From Streptomyces sp. NBC_00490 (GTDB lineage Bacteria; Actinomycetota; Actinomycetes; Streptomycetales; Streptomycetaceae): a DNA stretch of 64,000 bases. The position numbers were made by a program, and so were the translations under genes. How positions within the stretch are numbered: position 1 is the first letter of the stretch; every line of letters starts with the position of its first letter. The notes under the pieces were generated by a model that was given only the letters and a program-made list of their open reading frames with translations, searched no databases and was not told where the DNA came from. The DNA lies in assembly GCF_036013645.1 (NCBI RefSeq), contig NZ_CP107869.1:5332001-5396000 (forward strand), read 5' to 3'. Shown here one piece after another: positions 19,036-27,493 of this stretch.

Positions 19036-20328
19036 GTGATGGGGCGGCGTACGGTGCGGTGGCGCGGCGTGTGCGCGGCTGTCGTGGGAATGGCCCTGGC
19101 CGCCCTGCTGCCGGGACAGACGGCCCTCGCCGCGAGCACGCCCACTCCCTCGTATGCGTTCGCCCCCGACGCCCGGCCGGTCACTGGCTCCGCGACCTCC
19201 TCGGACGCCGAGTCCCTCGACATCGGCGAGACGTACCGGAGCACCCTCCCCGCGGGCGGCAAGCTCTACTACCGCCTCGTACTCGACAAGACGTCGGACA
19301 CGTACGTCTCCGTCACGGCCGTCCCGCGCGCGGGCACGACGGTCTCCACCGGCGGCGGCATCAGGGTGTCCCTGCAGGACGCCGACAGCCGCTCCTGCTC
19401 CTTCGAGAGCGCCTACTTCAAAGCGAGCCGCAGTCCGCGGCCGATCGTCGCCTGGGGAGCGAGAGAGGCCTTCTCCCAGCGCGCCCTGTGCAAGGGTGCC
19501 GGCGTGTACTACGTGCGCGTGGAGCGCATCGACGGCACGGACGTATCGCCCGGCGAATGGGAGCTGGAGCTCGCTCCGGTGTCGGAGCCGGGCCTGGAGC
19601 GGGCCGAGGGGACGAGCGCGCCGCAGAGCTGGAACTCCACGCCCCCACAGCCCCCGACCGGTCAGGCCGTACGACGTCCGGGCGGCGCGGGCTTCGACGA
19701 GGCCGTGCCGGTGAAGGAGGGGGTCTGGAGCGCCGATGTGGCGCCCGGGCAGACGCTCTTCTACAAAGTGCCGGTCGACTGGGGGCAGCAGCTCCACGTC
19801 ACCGCCGAACTGGGCAGCACGACTCGCGGCCGTTATGTGGCCGGCGCGCTCATCACGTCGCTGTACAACCCCGCACGCATGCCCGTCGACGACGTGGCCA
19901 TCGGCTACAACGGCACCCAGAAGACGGACTCCCTCGACCCCTTGGCGCCGGTCGACTACACCAACCGCTACGACTCCTCCCGCCAGGTCAGAGCGATGCG
20001 GTTCGCCGGCTCGTACTACCTCGCCCTCCATCTCTCGTCGGCGATGGCCGAGAAGTACGGCGACAAGCCGTTCGGCGTGACGCTGCGGGTGGGGATCGAC
20101 GGCACGGCCGAGACGGCACCCGCCTACGCGGCGCCGTCCAAGCCGCAGGGCCTCTTCGAGGTGTCGGCACAGGACCGGGCGGCAGCGGCAGCGGGCGGGG
20201 GCGCGGGAGGCGACGCGCTGATGAAGGTGGTCGCCGTGGCGGGCATCGGAGGCGGGAGCCTGGTGCTGGTGGTACTGGGGGCGTGGACGGTGGTGGCCCG
20301 GCGGAGGGCGGCCGGGCTCGTCGGGTAG
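19036..20328 (+). CDS. secreted protein anchored by a C-terminal helix
   Basis: A 430-residue exported protein. The signal peptide is MMGRRTVRWRGVCAAVVGMA..ALLPGQTALAA; the mature part contains two beta-rich halves with GETYRSTLPAGGKLYYRL and AVPVKEGVWSADVAPGQTLFYKVPVDW, which look like a repeated domain. A C-terminal helix (VVAVAGIGGGSLVLVVLGAWTVV) and RRR tail anchor it in the membrane. GTG 19036 and ATG 19039 are both possible starts after GAGGGG. No family name is assigned; the overall plan resembles actinomycete envelope proteins. Confidence 0.78.
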   Translation: MMGRRTVRWRGVCAAVVGMALAALLPGQTALAASTPTPSYAFAPDARPVTGSATSSDAESLDIGETYRSTLPAGGKLYYRLVLDKTSDTYVSVTAVPRAGTTVSTGGGIRVSLQDADSRSCSFESAYFKASRSPRPIVAWGAREAFSQRALCKGAGVYYVRVERIDGTDVSPGEWELELAPVSEPGLERAEGTSAPQSWNSTPPQPPTGQAVRRPGGAGFDEAVPVKEGVWSADVAPGQTLFYKVPVDWGQQLHVTAELGSTTRGRYVAGALITSLYNPARMPVDDVAIGYNGTQKTDSLDPLAPVDYTNRYDSSRQVRAMRFAGSYYLALHLSSAMAEKYGDKPFGVTLRVGIDGTAETAPAYAAPSKPQGLFEVSAQDRAAAAAGGGAGGDALMKVVAVAGIGGGSLVLVVLGAWTVVARRRAAGLVG

Positions 20329-20356
20329 GAGCGGAGGTTCTGGTGCCCGTGGGTGC

Positions 20357-21856
20357 TCAGATCCGGGTCAGTGCCCAGAAGCCCACGGCGTAGCAGGCCA
20401 GCGCGAGAAGCAGCATCGGGACGACCACCTTGGCCGGAAGGCCGGGACGCCGCCGCGCCCTGCGCGCTCCTCTGCCTGCGCGGTGCCGCGAAGTTTCCTG
20501 GGCCGGAGGTGGAACCTGCGGGACCTGAGCGGTGTACGAAGCAGTAGAGGCATCGGCGCGATGGAGCGGCGGTGACGCCAGGGGCCGCGTCGGGTAGGGC
20601 GGCGCCTGCGGCCGGGGGGAGGGCAGGACATGCGTGGCGTCGTCGGGGGAGACGTGGGAGGGCTGCTGCTGCGCGCCCTGCTGTGTCTGTGGCGGTGTCT
20701 GGCCGTCCGGGGGACGCACTTGAGGAGAGGAGCCAGTGGCCTGCGGGGGCGGCAGCGGGAAGCTGCCGGTGTCCGACATGCCGGTCGACCGCGCACCACC
20801 GGAGGACTCGGAGAGGTACGCCGCCGGCTGCGGCCCGGTGCTCTGACGGGGATCGGGTGGTACGGAGTCGGTGCCGGGCCATGCGGAGGCGGAGGCGCCG
20901 TCCCGCGCGGACTGCGGGAAGCCGGTACTCGGTTCCGGAGTGTCCGAGAGCCCCGCCCGCACCCCCGGCGCGGGCTTGAGCGGCCCTGCTGGGCCGAACC
21001 CCGGTGGCAGTGGCCCCAGTTGGTCGAAGATCTCGATCAGCTCGTCGTCGGGGCCCGGCTCCGGCAGAAGCTCCGCGGCCGCGGCGAGCGCCTTGCGCGC
21101 CCCGGTGGCGGTGCGGAACCGCGCCTGCGGATCCGGCTGCACCAGCGTCGCCACGACCTGCCACAGCGGCTCGGGAATGCCCTTGGGCGCACTCGGGGTG
21201 CCATGCGCCGCGAAGTACTGGACGAGAGCCTTGGCGTCCGGCTTGGCGCCCTCCAGGAGATACAGCGCGACCAGGCCGACGGCGAACAGATCGGCGGGAA
21301 AGTCCGGCTCCGAGCCCATCATCTGCTCGGGCGAGATGTAACCCGGCGTCCCCACCACGAGGTTGGTCTCCGTCAGCCGCGGCTCGCCCAGCCGCATCGC
21401 GATGCCGAAGTCGGACAGCCGCAGCCGGGGCCGAGCGGTGCCGGTGGCCTCCAGCAGCACGTTGGCGGGCTTGATGTCCCGGTGCACCACACCCTCCGCG
21501 TGCACCGCCGCCAGCCCCGACAGGAGTTGGTCGAGGAGCGTGCACACGAAGGGCGGTGGCAGGGGACCGTAGTCCCCGATCAGATGGGCCAGCGAACCTC
21601 CGCCGACCAGATCCATGGTGAACAGGACCTTGTCGTCGTCGGCGGCCCAGCTGGCGGGCGCGAGCACATGGGGGTGGTCGATCCGCAGCGCCTGTTCGCG
21701 GACGAAGCGCAGCAGCGAGTGCGCGTCGCTCTGCTGCAGCACCTTGGCGGCGACATACCGACGGCGGCGGTGGTCCCAGGCGCGCCATACGGCGCCGACA
21801 CCTCCGCGCCCGATCGGATCGACGAGTTCGTACCGGCCGGCGAAGACCTCACCCAT
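20357..21856 (-). CDS. membrane-anchored Ser/Thr protein kinase
   Basis: A 499-residue Hanks-type kinase from the ATG at 21856 (MGEVFAGRYELVDPIG). The kinase domain covers about residues 10-270, with the glycine loop GRGGVGAVWRAW, Lys in AAKVL, catalytic HRDIKPANVLLE, LSDFGIAMRL and GTPGYISPEQM. A long Pro/Gln/Ser-rich linker follows, then a single C-terminal helix (KVVVPMLLLALACYAVGFWALTRI) with almost no outside domain. It lacks PASTA repeats. Substrates are unknown. The more upstream frame to 21931 has no supporting start signal. Confidence 0.9.
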   Translation of the reverse strand: MGEVFAGRYELVDPIGRGGVGAVWRAWDHRRRRYVAAKVLQQSDAHSLLRFVREQALRIDHPHVLAPASWAADDDKVLFTMDLVGGGSLAHLIGDYGPLPPPFVCTLLDQLLSGLAAVHAEGVVHRDIKPANVLLEATGTARPRLRLSDFGIAMRLGEPRLTETNLVVGTPGYISPEQMMGSEPDFPADLFAVGLVALYLLEGAKPDAKALVQYFAAHGTPSAPKGIPEPLWQVVATLVQPDPQARFRTATGARKALAAAAELLPEPGPDDELIEIFDQLGPLPPGFGPAGPLKPAPGVRAGLSDTPEPSTGFPQSARDGASASAWPGTDSVPPDPRQSTGPQPAAYLSESSGGARSTGMSDTGSFPLPPPQATGSSPQVRPPDGQTPPQTQQGAQQQPSHVSPDDATHVLPSPRPQAPPYPTRPLASPPLHRADASTASYTAQVPQVPPPAQETSRHRAGRGARRARRRPGLPAKVVVPMLLLALACYAVGFWALTRI

Positions 21857-22132
21857 GGCAGTGCGTCGCTCCTCCCCCTGCGGTCTCCCCCCTTGCCTCC
21901 CCCTCCACGAGCGATACGACTCCCGCCGCACCGCTCCAGGATGAGTGACACCCCTCGCACCGCTCCCCGGCGAGCGACACGGCCCGTCTCCCGGCCGGTG
22001 AGTGACACGCCCCCACGTGTCCCTCCCCGGATGAGTGACGACTCCCGTGCCCTCTCCAGCGGCACGACTCCCCCGTGCCTCCTCGGCCGTCGTCCCGGCT
22101 GCCGAACCCCCTTCGGTGACCGGGCCGCGGAG

Positions 22133-22681
22133 TCAGCTCTGGTGGGACTGGTAGTGCGCGACCGCGTCGGAGGTGCGGCCCGCGCCGTAGACCCGGAGGA
22201 ACTCTGCCAGTTCCGGATGGGTCGGGGCGAGGGTGTCCGCCGCCTCGATGATGTCCCCCGCGGCCGCGACCGACCGGAGCAGTGACTGGATCTCACGGAC
22301 GACCCGCTTGACCGTCGGCGCTCCCGAACTGCTGGTCGTGGTCGTGGCGTTGCTGAGCACCGAGCCCCCTTGCGACTTCTTGATCTCGTCCATCCGCTCG
22401 GTCGCCTCGGCCGCGCTGACGCTGCCGTCCGCGACCTGCCTCGCCAGATCCTGCAGCAACTGCACCCGCTGGACCACGGCCGGATTGCCGATCTTCGCCC
22501 GCTGACCGCTCATCAGCTGCGACAGCATCGGTGCCGACAGTCCCAGTACCCCCGCGAGACGAGCCTGGTTGAGACCAAGATCGTCTATGAGCTTACGGAA
22601 GAGCGCCCCCAGCGGCTCCCCGTACCAGTTCCGCTGCAGTTCCCGCGCTCTCGCGGTCGCTTCCTGCTGTGCGGCGTCCAT
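22133..22681 (-). CDS. helix-turn-helix DNA-binding protein
   Basis: A 182-residue regulator from the ATG at 22681. The N-terminal half has an XRE-like helix-turn-helix (LGALFRKLIDDLGLNQARLAGVLGLSAPMLSQLMSGQRAKIGNP); the C-terminal half is helical and ends PTHPELAEFLRVYGAGRTSDAVAHYQSHQS. Its promoter region also borders tRNA-Ala. Regulated genes are unknown. The upstream frame (MLGVVRYS) extends into the promoter and was not used. Confidence 0.82.
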   Translation of the reverse strand: MDAAQQEATARARELQRNWYGEPLGALFRKLIDDLGLNQARLAGVLGLSAPMLSQLMSGQRAKIGNPAVVQRVQLLQDLARQVADGSVSAAEATERMDEIKKSQGGSVLSNATTTTSSSGAPTVKRVVREIQSLLRSVAAAGDIIEAADTLAPTHPELAEFLRVYGAGRTSDAVAHYQSHQS

Positions 22682-22863
22682 TGCGTCTCCCCATCGCTTC
22701 CCCAAATACCGCGGTTCGCTGTAGCGAACCACGCCGAGCATCTTACGGAGAGTGGTCGTTCATCGGGACCCCCAATCTTTTTGCGAGATACCGGGGGCGA
22801 CCCGGTACTCTGGTCTGCGACGCCCACCGGTATGAGTCACTTCCGGTTGGACGCTCCCCTCCC

Positions 22864-22936
22864 GGGGCCTTAGCTCAGTTGGTAGAGCGCTGTCTTTGCA
22901 TGGCAGATGTCAGGGGTTCGACTCCCCTAGGCTCCA
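22864..22936 (+). tRNA. tRNA-Ala (anticodon UGC)
   Basis: Acceptor GGGGCCT pairs with AGGCTCC (one G-U), D arm GCTCAGTTGGTAGAGC, anticodon loop TTTGCAT, T arm AGGGGTTCGACTCCCCT. The 3' CCA is not encoded. Confidence 0.96.
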
Positions 22937-22944
22937 CACCTCGG

Positions 22945-22978
22945 ACCGGTCAGACGCCCTTCACGGCGGCTGGCCGGT
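22945..22978 (+). terminator. hairpin after tRNA-Ala
   Basis: ACCGGTCAG and CTGGCCGGT pair over 9 bp (one G-T), followed by TCTT, nine bases after the tRNA. Confidence 0.7.
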
Positions 22979-23308
22979 TCTTGCATGTGCGGGTTTTTCA
23001 CGTCACGGATCCACGCGGGCGCCAGGTGTGGACGGAGAAGGTCCTCCGGGGTGACGTGCGTCACTCGACGGCATCTGAGCCGTTGCAGATATTTGCGCAA
23101 ACGCGATAGCCGCAGGGTGCCCGAACCCGTCGTGTGAGTAGCCGACCAGCTGCCGGAGTCGATGATTCCGCTGGTGGAGGCCTTGTGGGGACTGGTGGGA
23201 ACGTGTGCTCGTAACCAGGGCGATGCTCTCCGTCAGCGCAGTCTGGGCGGAACTTGCACACCTGAACCGTTGCAAACGTCATCGTGGGTGCAGAGGGCAA
23301 GCATCCGC
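22979..23308. other. intergenic region after tRNA-Ala
   Basis: About 330 bases with no supported gene. Short ORFs lack ribosome sites and known motifs. It ends at a parS-like site and a long hairpin. Confidence 0.5.
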
Positions 23309-23309
23309 C

Positions 23310-23323
23310 GTTCCACGTGAAAC
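23310..23323. promoter_or_regulatory. parS-like site
   Basis: GTTCCACGTGAAAC differs from the palindromic parS core GTTTCACGTGAAAC at one base. It is the exact reverse complement of the site at 27750-27763. Confidence 0.7.
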
Positions 23324-23370
23324 ATCGCTGTGGGGCAGGAGACCCTCAAGTCTCCTGCCCCACAGCGATG
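23323..23370. terminator. 21-bp perfect hairpin
   Basis: Arms 23323-23343 and 23350-23370 pair perfectly over 21 bp with a 6-nt loop (CCTCAA). It starts at the last base of the parS-like site and lies 30 bases past the stop of the leftward DUF5324 gene, so it is a likely terminator for that gene. Confidence 0.8.
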
Positions 23371-23399
23371 TTCGCAGTGCCGGACGTCAGTGCCGGACG

Positions 23400-24101
23400 T
23401 CAGTGTCGTTCGTCGCGGTGCGCGGCCTCTTCCTCGGCTTCCTTGACCTGCACCTCCGGGTCGAGCACGGACTGACCGCTGCCGTCGACCGACGTCAGCC
23501 GAGTCGACTCCGGGACCTCCGTCGCGGCGGGCGGCTCGACCAGCCAGTCGGGGTTGGCCTGCTTGTCCCACCACTTCCAGGCGGCGTAGGCGCCGCCCGC
23601 GACGACGCCCGCAACCGCCAGCGCCTTGGCGAGACGGCCTACCCTCGCCCGACGTTCCTGCTTACGGACCAGCTTCTCGATCTGCTTGGCCGAGACCTGA
23701 CCGCGCAGCGCGAGCAGCGCGGCCGTACCGCGGGATGCGGCCTCGTCCCTCACGGGCCCGGCCGCGGCCACGGCCTGCTCGATCTTCGGACGTGAATAGT
23801 CGGCGGCCTGCCGGGCAGCCTTGCGGGTGCGGACGGCGGCCTCGTGGGCGGCCTGGTCGACCTTCGGCGGCACATGCGTCAGGGCCTGTTCCAGACGCGG
23901 CGCGAGATGCGCGTCGTACTGGACGCGGGCCTGCTCGGCCGCCTGTGACACCTTCGGCGCGAGCCGTACGCGTGCCTCGTGTGTGTAGTGAGCGGCCCTG
24001 TCCTTGGCCGTGTCGGCGTAGGGCGCCACCACTTCCGCGGCGTGCAGCACGCTGTCCTTCGCCGAACCGGTCGCGGCGCGCACGCTGTCGATGCGGGTCA
24101 C
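23400..24101 (-). CDS. DUF5324 family protein
   Basis: A 233-residue protein. It is rich in Ala/Arg helices with a repeating pattern (VAPYADTAKDRAAHYTHEARVRLAPKVSQAAEQARVQYDAHLAPRLEQAL), probably amphipathic or coiled coil. One membrane helix (KALAVAGVVAGGAYAAWKWW) precedes an acidic tail (VKEAEEEAAHRDERH). It matches the Streptomyces DUF5324 family by overall appearance; function is unknown. A 13-bp direct repeat (CAGTGCCGGACGT twice at 23375-23400) runs up to the stop codon. Confidence 0.78.
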   Translation of the reverse strand: MTRIDSVRAATGSAKDSVLHAAEVVAPYADTAKDRAAHYTHEARVRLAPKVSQAAEQARVQYDAHLAPRLEQALTHVPPKVDQAAHEAAVRTRKAARQAADYSRPKIEQAVAAAGPVRDEAASRGTAALLALRGQVSAKQIEKLVRKQERRARVGRLAKALAVAGVVAGGAYAAWKWWDKQANPDWLVEPPAATEVPESTRLTSVDGSGQSVLDPEVQVKEAEEEAAHRDERH

Positions 24102-24462
24102 GGGAATCCTCCTCCTCGGTGGCGTACGGTAATTCGACTTTCCACCCTTTTACGGATCATGCCTGCCAACGGGCACCTGGGCATGTGTGGGCAGGCATCC
24201 GGGTCATGGGCGGTGACTCCGGACGATCTCCGATCAAGCGCTGCTGAAGGATCGATCACATGCAATAGCGGATGAATACGGGCAACGGGAGCTTGTCGTC
24301 GACAATGCCACGGATCGTCGGCGAACGCCCCCGGCCCGGAACTACTCGACCGGTTTTCTGCAGACGACAGCCCGCAACGGACACCCGGAGAAGGGCGACG
24401 GGGTCGGATCGCGTCGACCGTGCAAGGATCGGGGGAGTTACAGAAACAACGGAAGGCACATC
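24102..24462. other. intergenic region between DUF5324 and cyclophilin genes
   Basis: A 361-base divergent promoter region. The only clear element is the GGAAGG ribosome site (24451-24456) of the cyclophilin gene. Confidence 0.5.
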
Positions 24463-24996
24463 GTGGCCGAGCAGCTCTACGCCACCCTCAGGACCAACCA
24501 CGGCGACATCGAGGTCCAGCTCTTCCCGAATCACGCGCCGATGACGGTCAAGAACTTCGTCGAGCTCGCCACCGGCCGACGCGAGTGGACCAACCCCACC
24601 ACCGGCGAGAAGTCCACGGCCAGGCTCTACGACGGCACAGTCTTCCACCGGGTCATCAGCGGCTTCATGATCCAGGGCGGCGACCCGCTGGGCAACGGCA
24701 CCGGCGGCCCCGGCTACCAGTTCAAGGACGAGTTCCACCCGGACCTCTCCTTCGACAGGCCCTATCTGCTGGCCATGGCCAACGCCGGACCGGGTACCAA
24801 CGGCTCGCAGTTCTTCCTCACCGTCGGCACCACGGCATGGCTGAACCGCAAGCACACCATCTTCGGCGAGGTCACCGACCCGGCCAGCCAGAAGGTCGTC
24901 GACGCCATCGCGGGCACGGAGATCCACCCGCGCACCTCCCGCCCGCTCAACGACGTCGTCATCGAGTCGGTCTTCGTCGAGACCCGCAAGGGCTGA
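24463..24996 (+). CDS. cyclophilin-type peptidyl-prolyl isomerase
   Basis: Catalyses cis-trans isomerisation of Xaa-Pro bonds in the cytoplasm (no signal peptide). It has 177 residues from GTG 24463 with GGAAGG upstream. The cyclophilin core is complete: FHRVISGFMIQGGDPLGNGTGGPGYQFKDE, LLAMANAGPGTNGSQFFLTVG, and WLNRKHTIFGEV. The catalytic Arg is in FHRV. The length is usual for the bacterial PpiA/PpiB-like type. Confidence 0.95.
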   Translation: MAEQLYATLRTNHGDIEVQLFPNHAPMTVKNFVELATGRREWTNPTTGEKSTARLYDGTVFHRVISGFMIQGGDPLGNGTGGPGYQFKDEFHPDLSFDRPYLLAMANAGPGTNGSQFFLTVGTTAWLNRKHTIFGEVTDPASQKVVDAIAGTEIHPRTSRPLNDVVIESVFVETRKG

Positions 24997-25129
24997 TCAC
25001 CGAGCCGGGCAGGGCCGAGGCGAACGCCCCGGTCCGTCGGCGCCGGGCCCACCAGGGAACCAAACGCCCCGCTCGTCCGTAAGGATGGGCGGGGCGGTTT
25101 CATTGCATACGACGACTTAGGGGACCCCG

Positions 25130-26041
25130 ATGGACCAGGCGCCAGGCAGCCCACAGGGCCCGGAGGAGCAGGGACCCCAGCAAGCCGAGGGCCTGCCCGG
25201 CTGCTACCGCCACCCCGACCGCGAGACCGCCATCCGCTGCACCCGCTGCGAACGCCCGATCTGCCCCGAGTGCATGGTCAGCGCCTCCGTCGGCTTCCAG
25301 TGCCCCGACTGCGTCCGCGGCGGCTCCGGTACCGGCCACCGCCCCGACGCCGCCATCCCCCGCACGATCGCAGGCGGCACGATCGCGGCCGACCCCCGGC
25401 TGGTCACCAAGATTCTCATCGGGATCAACCTCGCCGTGTTCATCGCCGTCCGGGCCTCGGACTCACTGCTCAGCGATCTGGTCCTCATCGGCGCCTGGCC
25501 GCCGGCCCCCTTCACGGCCACCGAGGGCGTCGCGGACGGCCAGTGGTACCGCATGGTCACCTCGATGTTCACGCACCAGGAGATCTGGCACATCGCCTTC
25601 AACATGCTGAGCCTGTGGTGGCTCGGCGGACCGCTGGAGGCGGCCCTCGGCCGGGCCCGCTACCTCGCGCTCTACCTGGTGTCCGGCCTCGTCGGCAGCG
25701 TCCTGGCCTATCTGCTGGAGTCCCCGACCACGGCCACGCTCGGCGCCTCCGGCGCCATCTTCGGCCTGTTCGGCGCCACCGCCGTCCTGATGCGCCGGCT
25801 CAACTACGACATGCGTCCGATCATCGCGCTCCTGGTGATCAACATGATCTTCACCTTCAACCCGGCGTTCGACATCTCCTGGCAGGCCCACATCGGCGGC
25901 CTCGTCGGCGGCGTGGTCATCGGCTACGCCATGGTGCACGCCCCGCGCGAACGACGGGCCCTGATCCAGTACGGCACGTGCGCCCTGGTCCTCGCCCTGG
26001 TCGTCGTATTGACGCTGGTGAGGACGGCTCAGCTCACCTGA
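25130..26041 (+). CDS. rhomboid intramembrane serine protease
   Basis: A 303-residue polytopic membrane protease. The N-terminus has a B-box-like zinc finger (CYRHPDRETAIRCTRCERPICPECM...CPDC) fused to the rhomboid domain. Visible are MFTHQEIWHIAFNMLSLWWLG, the catalytic serine in GASGAIFG, and the catalytic histidine in WQAHIGGLVGG. About seven membrane helices are predicted. Substrates are unknown. The zinc-finger fusion is common in Streptomyces rhomboids. Confidence 0.93.
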   Translation: MDQAPGSPQGPEEQGPQQAEGLPGCYRHPDRETAIRCTRCERPICPECMVSASVGFQCPDCVRGGSGTGHRPDAAIPRTIAGGTIAADPRLVTKILIGINLAVFIAVRASDSLLSDLVLIGAWPPAPFTATEGVADGQWYRMVTSMFTHQEIWHIAFNMLSLWWLGGPLEAALGRARYLALYLVSGLVGSVLAYLLESPTTATLGASGAIFGLFGATAVLMRRLNYDMRPIIALLVINMIFTFNPAFDISWQAHIGGLVGGVVIGYAMVHAPRERRALIQYGTCALVLALVVVLTLVRTAQLT

Positions 26042-26051
26042 GCGGGAGCAG

Positions 26052-26060
26052 TTGTCCACA
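26052..26060 (+). promoter_or_regulatory. DnaA box
   Basis: TTGTCCACA, the form preferred in Streptomyces, 11 bases after the rhomboid stop codon. Confidence 0.6.
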
Positions 26061-26101
26061 GCGAGTGGCGAATCTTGTGCATAGTGTGCGCGAACAAGCG
26101 T

Positions 26102-26145
26102 GCCCCCTGTCGCTGACCTGTGTTTCCGCAGGTCGGACAGGGGGC
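26102..26145. terminator. nested hairpin between convergent genes
   Basis: GCCCCCTGTC with GACAGGGGGC (10 bp) encloses GACCTG with CAGGTC (6 bp). It separates the rhomboid gene from the convergent crgA and probably terminates one or both transcripts. Confidence 0.75.
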
Positions 26146-26201
26146 GAACATGCTTTCGGGTGACCGGTAGTTCCGTCACACCGGCGTCAACGCTGGATGA
26201 G

Positions 26202-26253
26202 TTATCCACAGATCGTCGTTCTTTTTCCCCACTGTGGAAAACGCTGTGGATAA
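26202..26253. promoter_or_regulatory. DnaA box cluster
   Basis: Three boxes within 52 bases: TTATCCACA (26202-26210), TGTGGAAAA (26233-26241, minus strand, one mismatch) and TGTGGATAA (26245-26253, minus strand, perfect). With the box at 26052 this makes four in about 200 bases between rhomboid and crgA. Confidence 0.75.
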
Positions 26254-26300
26254 CTCAGCGGATAGCCCTGGGCAGAGCTGTGTTCACCGCGAAGCAGTCA

Positions 26301-26555
26301 CTACTTCCACTGCGTGGAGACGCCGAAGCCCGCGGCGATGAAGCCGAAGCCCACCACGATGTTCCAGTTGTCGAGCGAGTCGATGGGCAGCGAGCCGTCC
26401 GTCACATAGAAGACGACGATCCAGGCCAGCCCGATGACGAACAGGGCCAACATGACGGGTGCGACCCAGGCGCGGTTGGTCAGCTTGATGCTGGTCGCCT
26501 GCTTCGCAGGCGGCGGCGTGTAATCGGCCTTCTTGCGGATACGTGACTTCGGCAC
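26301..26555 (-). CDS. crgA: cell division protein CrgA
   Basis: An 84-residue two-helix membrane protein that interacts with the divisome and coordinates septation during Streptomyces sporulation. The start is GTG 26555 with AGGAGAG upstream. It reads MPKSRIRKK, then helices [23 protein letters not shown] and [21 protein letters not shown], the family signature. The length is typical. A DnaA-box cluster lies just past its stop codon. Confidence 0.95.
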   Translation of the reverse strand: MPKSRIRKKADYTPPPAKQATSIKLTNRAWVAPVMLALFVIGLAWIVVFYVTDGSLPIDSLDNWNIVVGFGFIAAGFGVSTQWK

Positions 26556-26696
26556 GAGGGTCTCTCCTGTCGATGCGCTGCGTGGCCGCGCAGGTAACTA
26601 GGTCGGGCTCGGGGCAGCGTACAAGGGGACACTGAGTGCTCCCCCGGGCGTCCGTTAGCGTAGTGCTTCCGCGGCGCCGAAGGAGATAAGGGTACG

Positions 26697-27476
26697 TTGA
26701 GCAATTCTGCCGACTCCCCCCAGGCCGGATCCAGCCCTGTCCGCGGACGGAGATTCCGGCCCGTGCGGCTGCTCACGGTGGCCGTCTTCGCTCTCGCGGG
26801 CCTCATCTTCTTCACCAGCTTCAATACGGCCAAGGGCACCAATATCCGTACGGATGCCTCACTGCTGAAGCTCTCCGACCTCATCCTGGAGCGCAGCCAC
26901 AAGAACGGTCAGCTGGATGAGACCACCGGGACGCTCAGGGACGACGTCGAGGCGCTGGCCGAGCGGGACGACGGCAGCACCAAGGCCGAGGACGACAAGC
27001 TGGCGGCGCTGGAGAAGAAGGCGGGGACGCAGAAGCTGAGGGGCGAGGCGATCTCCGTCACGCTCAACGACGCCCCGCCGGACGCCACCGCCAAGCTCCC
27101 CGGCTATCCCGAGCCGCAGCCCGATTACCTGGTCATCCACCAGCAGGACCTGCAGGCCGTGGTGAACGCGATGTGGCAGGCCGGCGCCCAGGGCATCAAG
27201 GTCATGGACCAGCGGCTGATCTCCACCAGCGCCGTGCGCTGCGTGGGCAACACGCTCATCCTCCAGGGCCGGGTCTACTCACCGCCGTACAAGATCACGG
27301 CGATCGGGGACCCGGAGAAGCTGCGCACGTCGCTCGCGGCGAGCCCGGCGATCCAGAACTACATGGTCTACGTCAACGTCTACGGACTCGGCTGGAAAGT
27401 CGAGAACGAAGGGACGGTGACTCTGCCCGGCTACTCGGGCACAGTGGATCTGCAGTACGCCAAGCCTGTGGAGTAG
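26697..27476 (+). CDS. DUF881 family protein
   Basis: A 259-residue membrane-anchored protein from TTG 26697 with AAGGAG upstream. One N-terminal helix (LLTVAVFALAGLIFFTSF) is followed by a coiled-coil region (residues 65-115) and the extracellular DUF881 domain (GEAISVTLNDAPP, LVIHQQDLQAVVNAMWQAGAQGIKVMDQRLISTSAVRCVGNTLILQGRVYSPPY). The family is conserved next to crgA and in firmicute division regions; the role is not established. The sortase gene follows after 17 bases. Confidence 0.88.
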   Translation: MSNSADSPQAGSSPVRGRRFRPVRLLTVAVFALAGLIFFTSFNTAKGTNIRTDASLLKLSDLILERSHKNGQLDETTGTLRDDVEALAERDDGSTKAEDDKLAALEKKAGTQKLRGEAISVTLNDAPPDATAKLPGYPEPQPDYLVIHQQDLQAVVNAMWQAGAQGIKVMDQRLISTSAVRCVGNTLILQGRVYSPPYKITAIGDPEKLRTSLAASPAIQNYMVYVNVYGLGWKVENEGTVTLPGYSGTVDLQYAKPVE

Positions 27477-27493
27477 GCCTTCTGGAGCCGCCG

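Noticed and set aside
23375..23405. A possible tandem-repeat array (CAGTGCCGGACGT twice plus five bases)
   Set aside because: Only two units; not an array or CRISPR. No CRISPR-like repeat-spacer pattern was noticed anywhere in the window.
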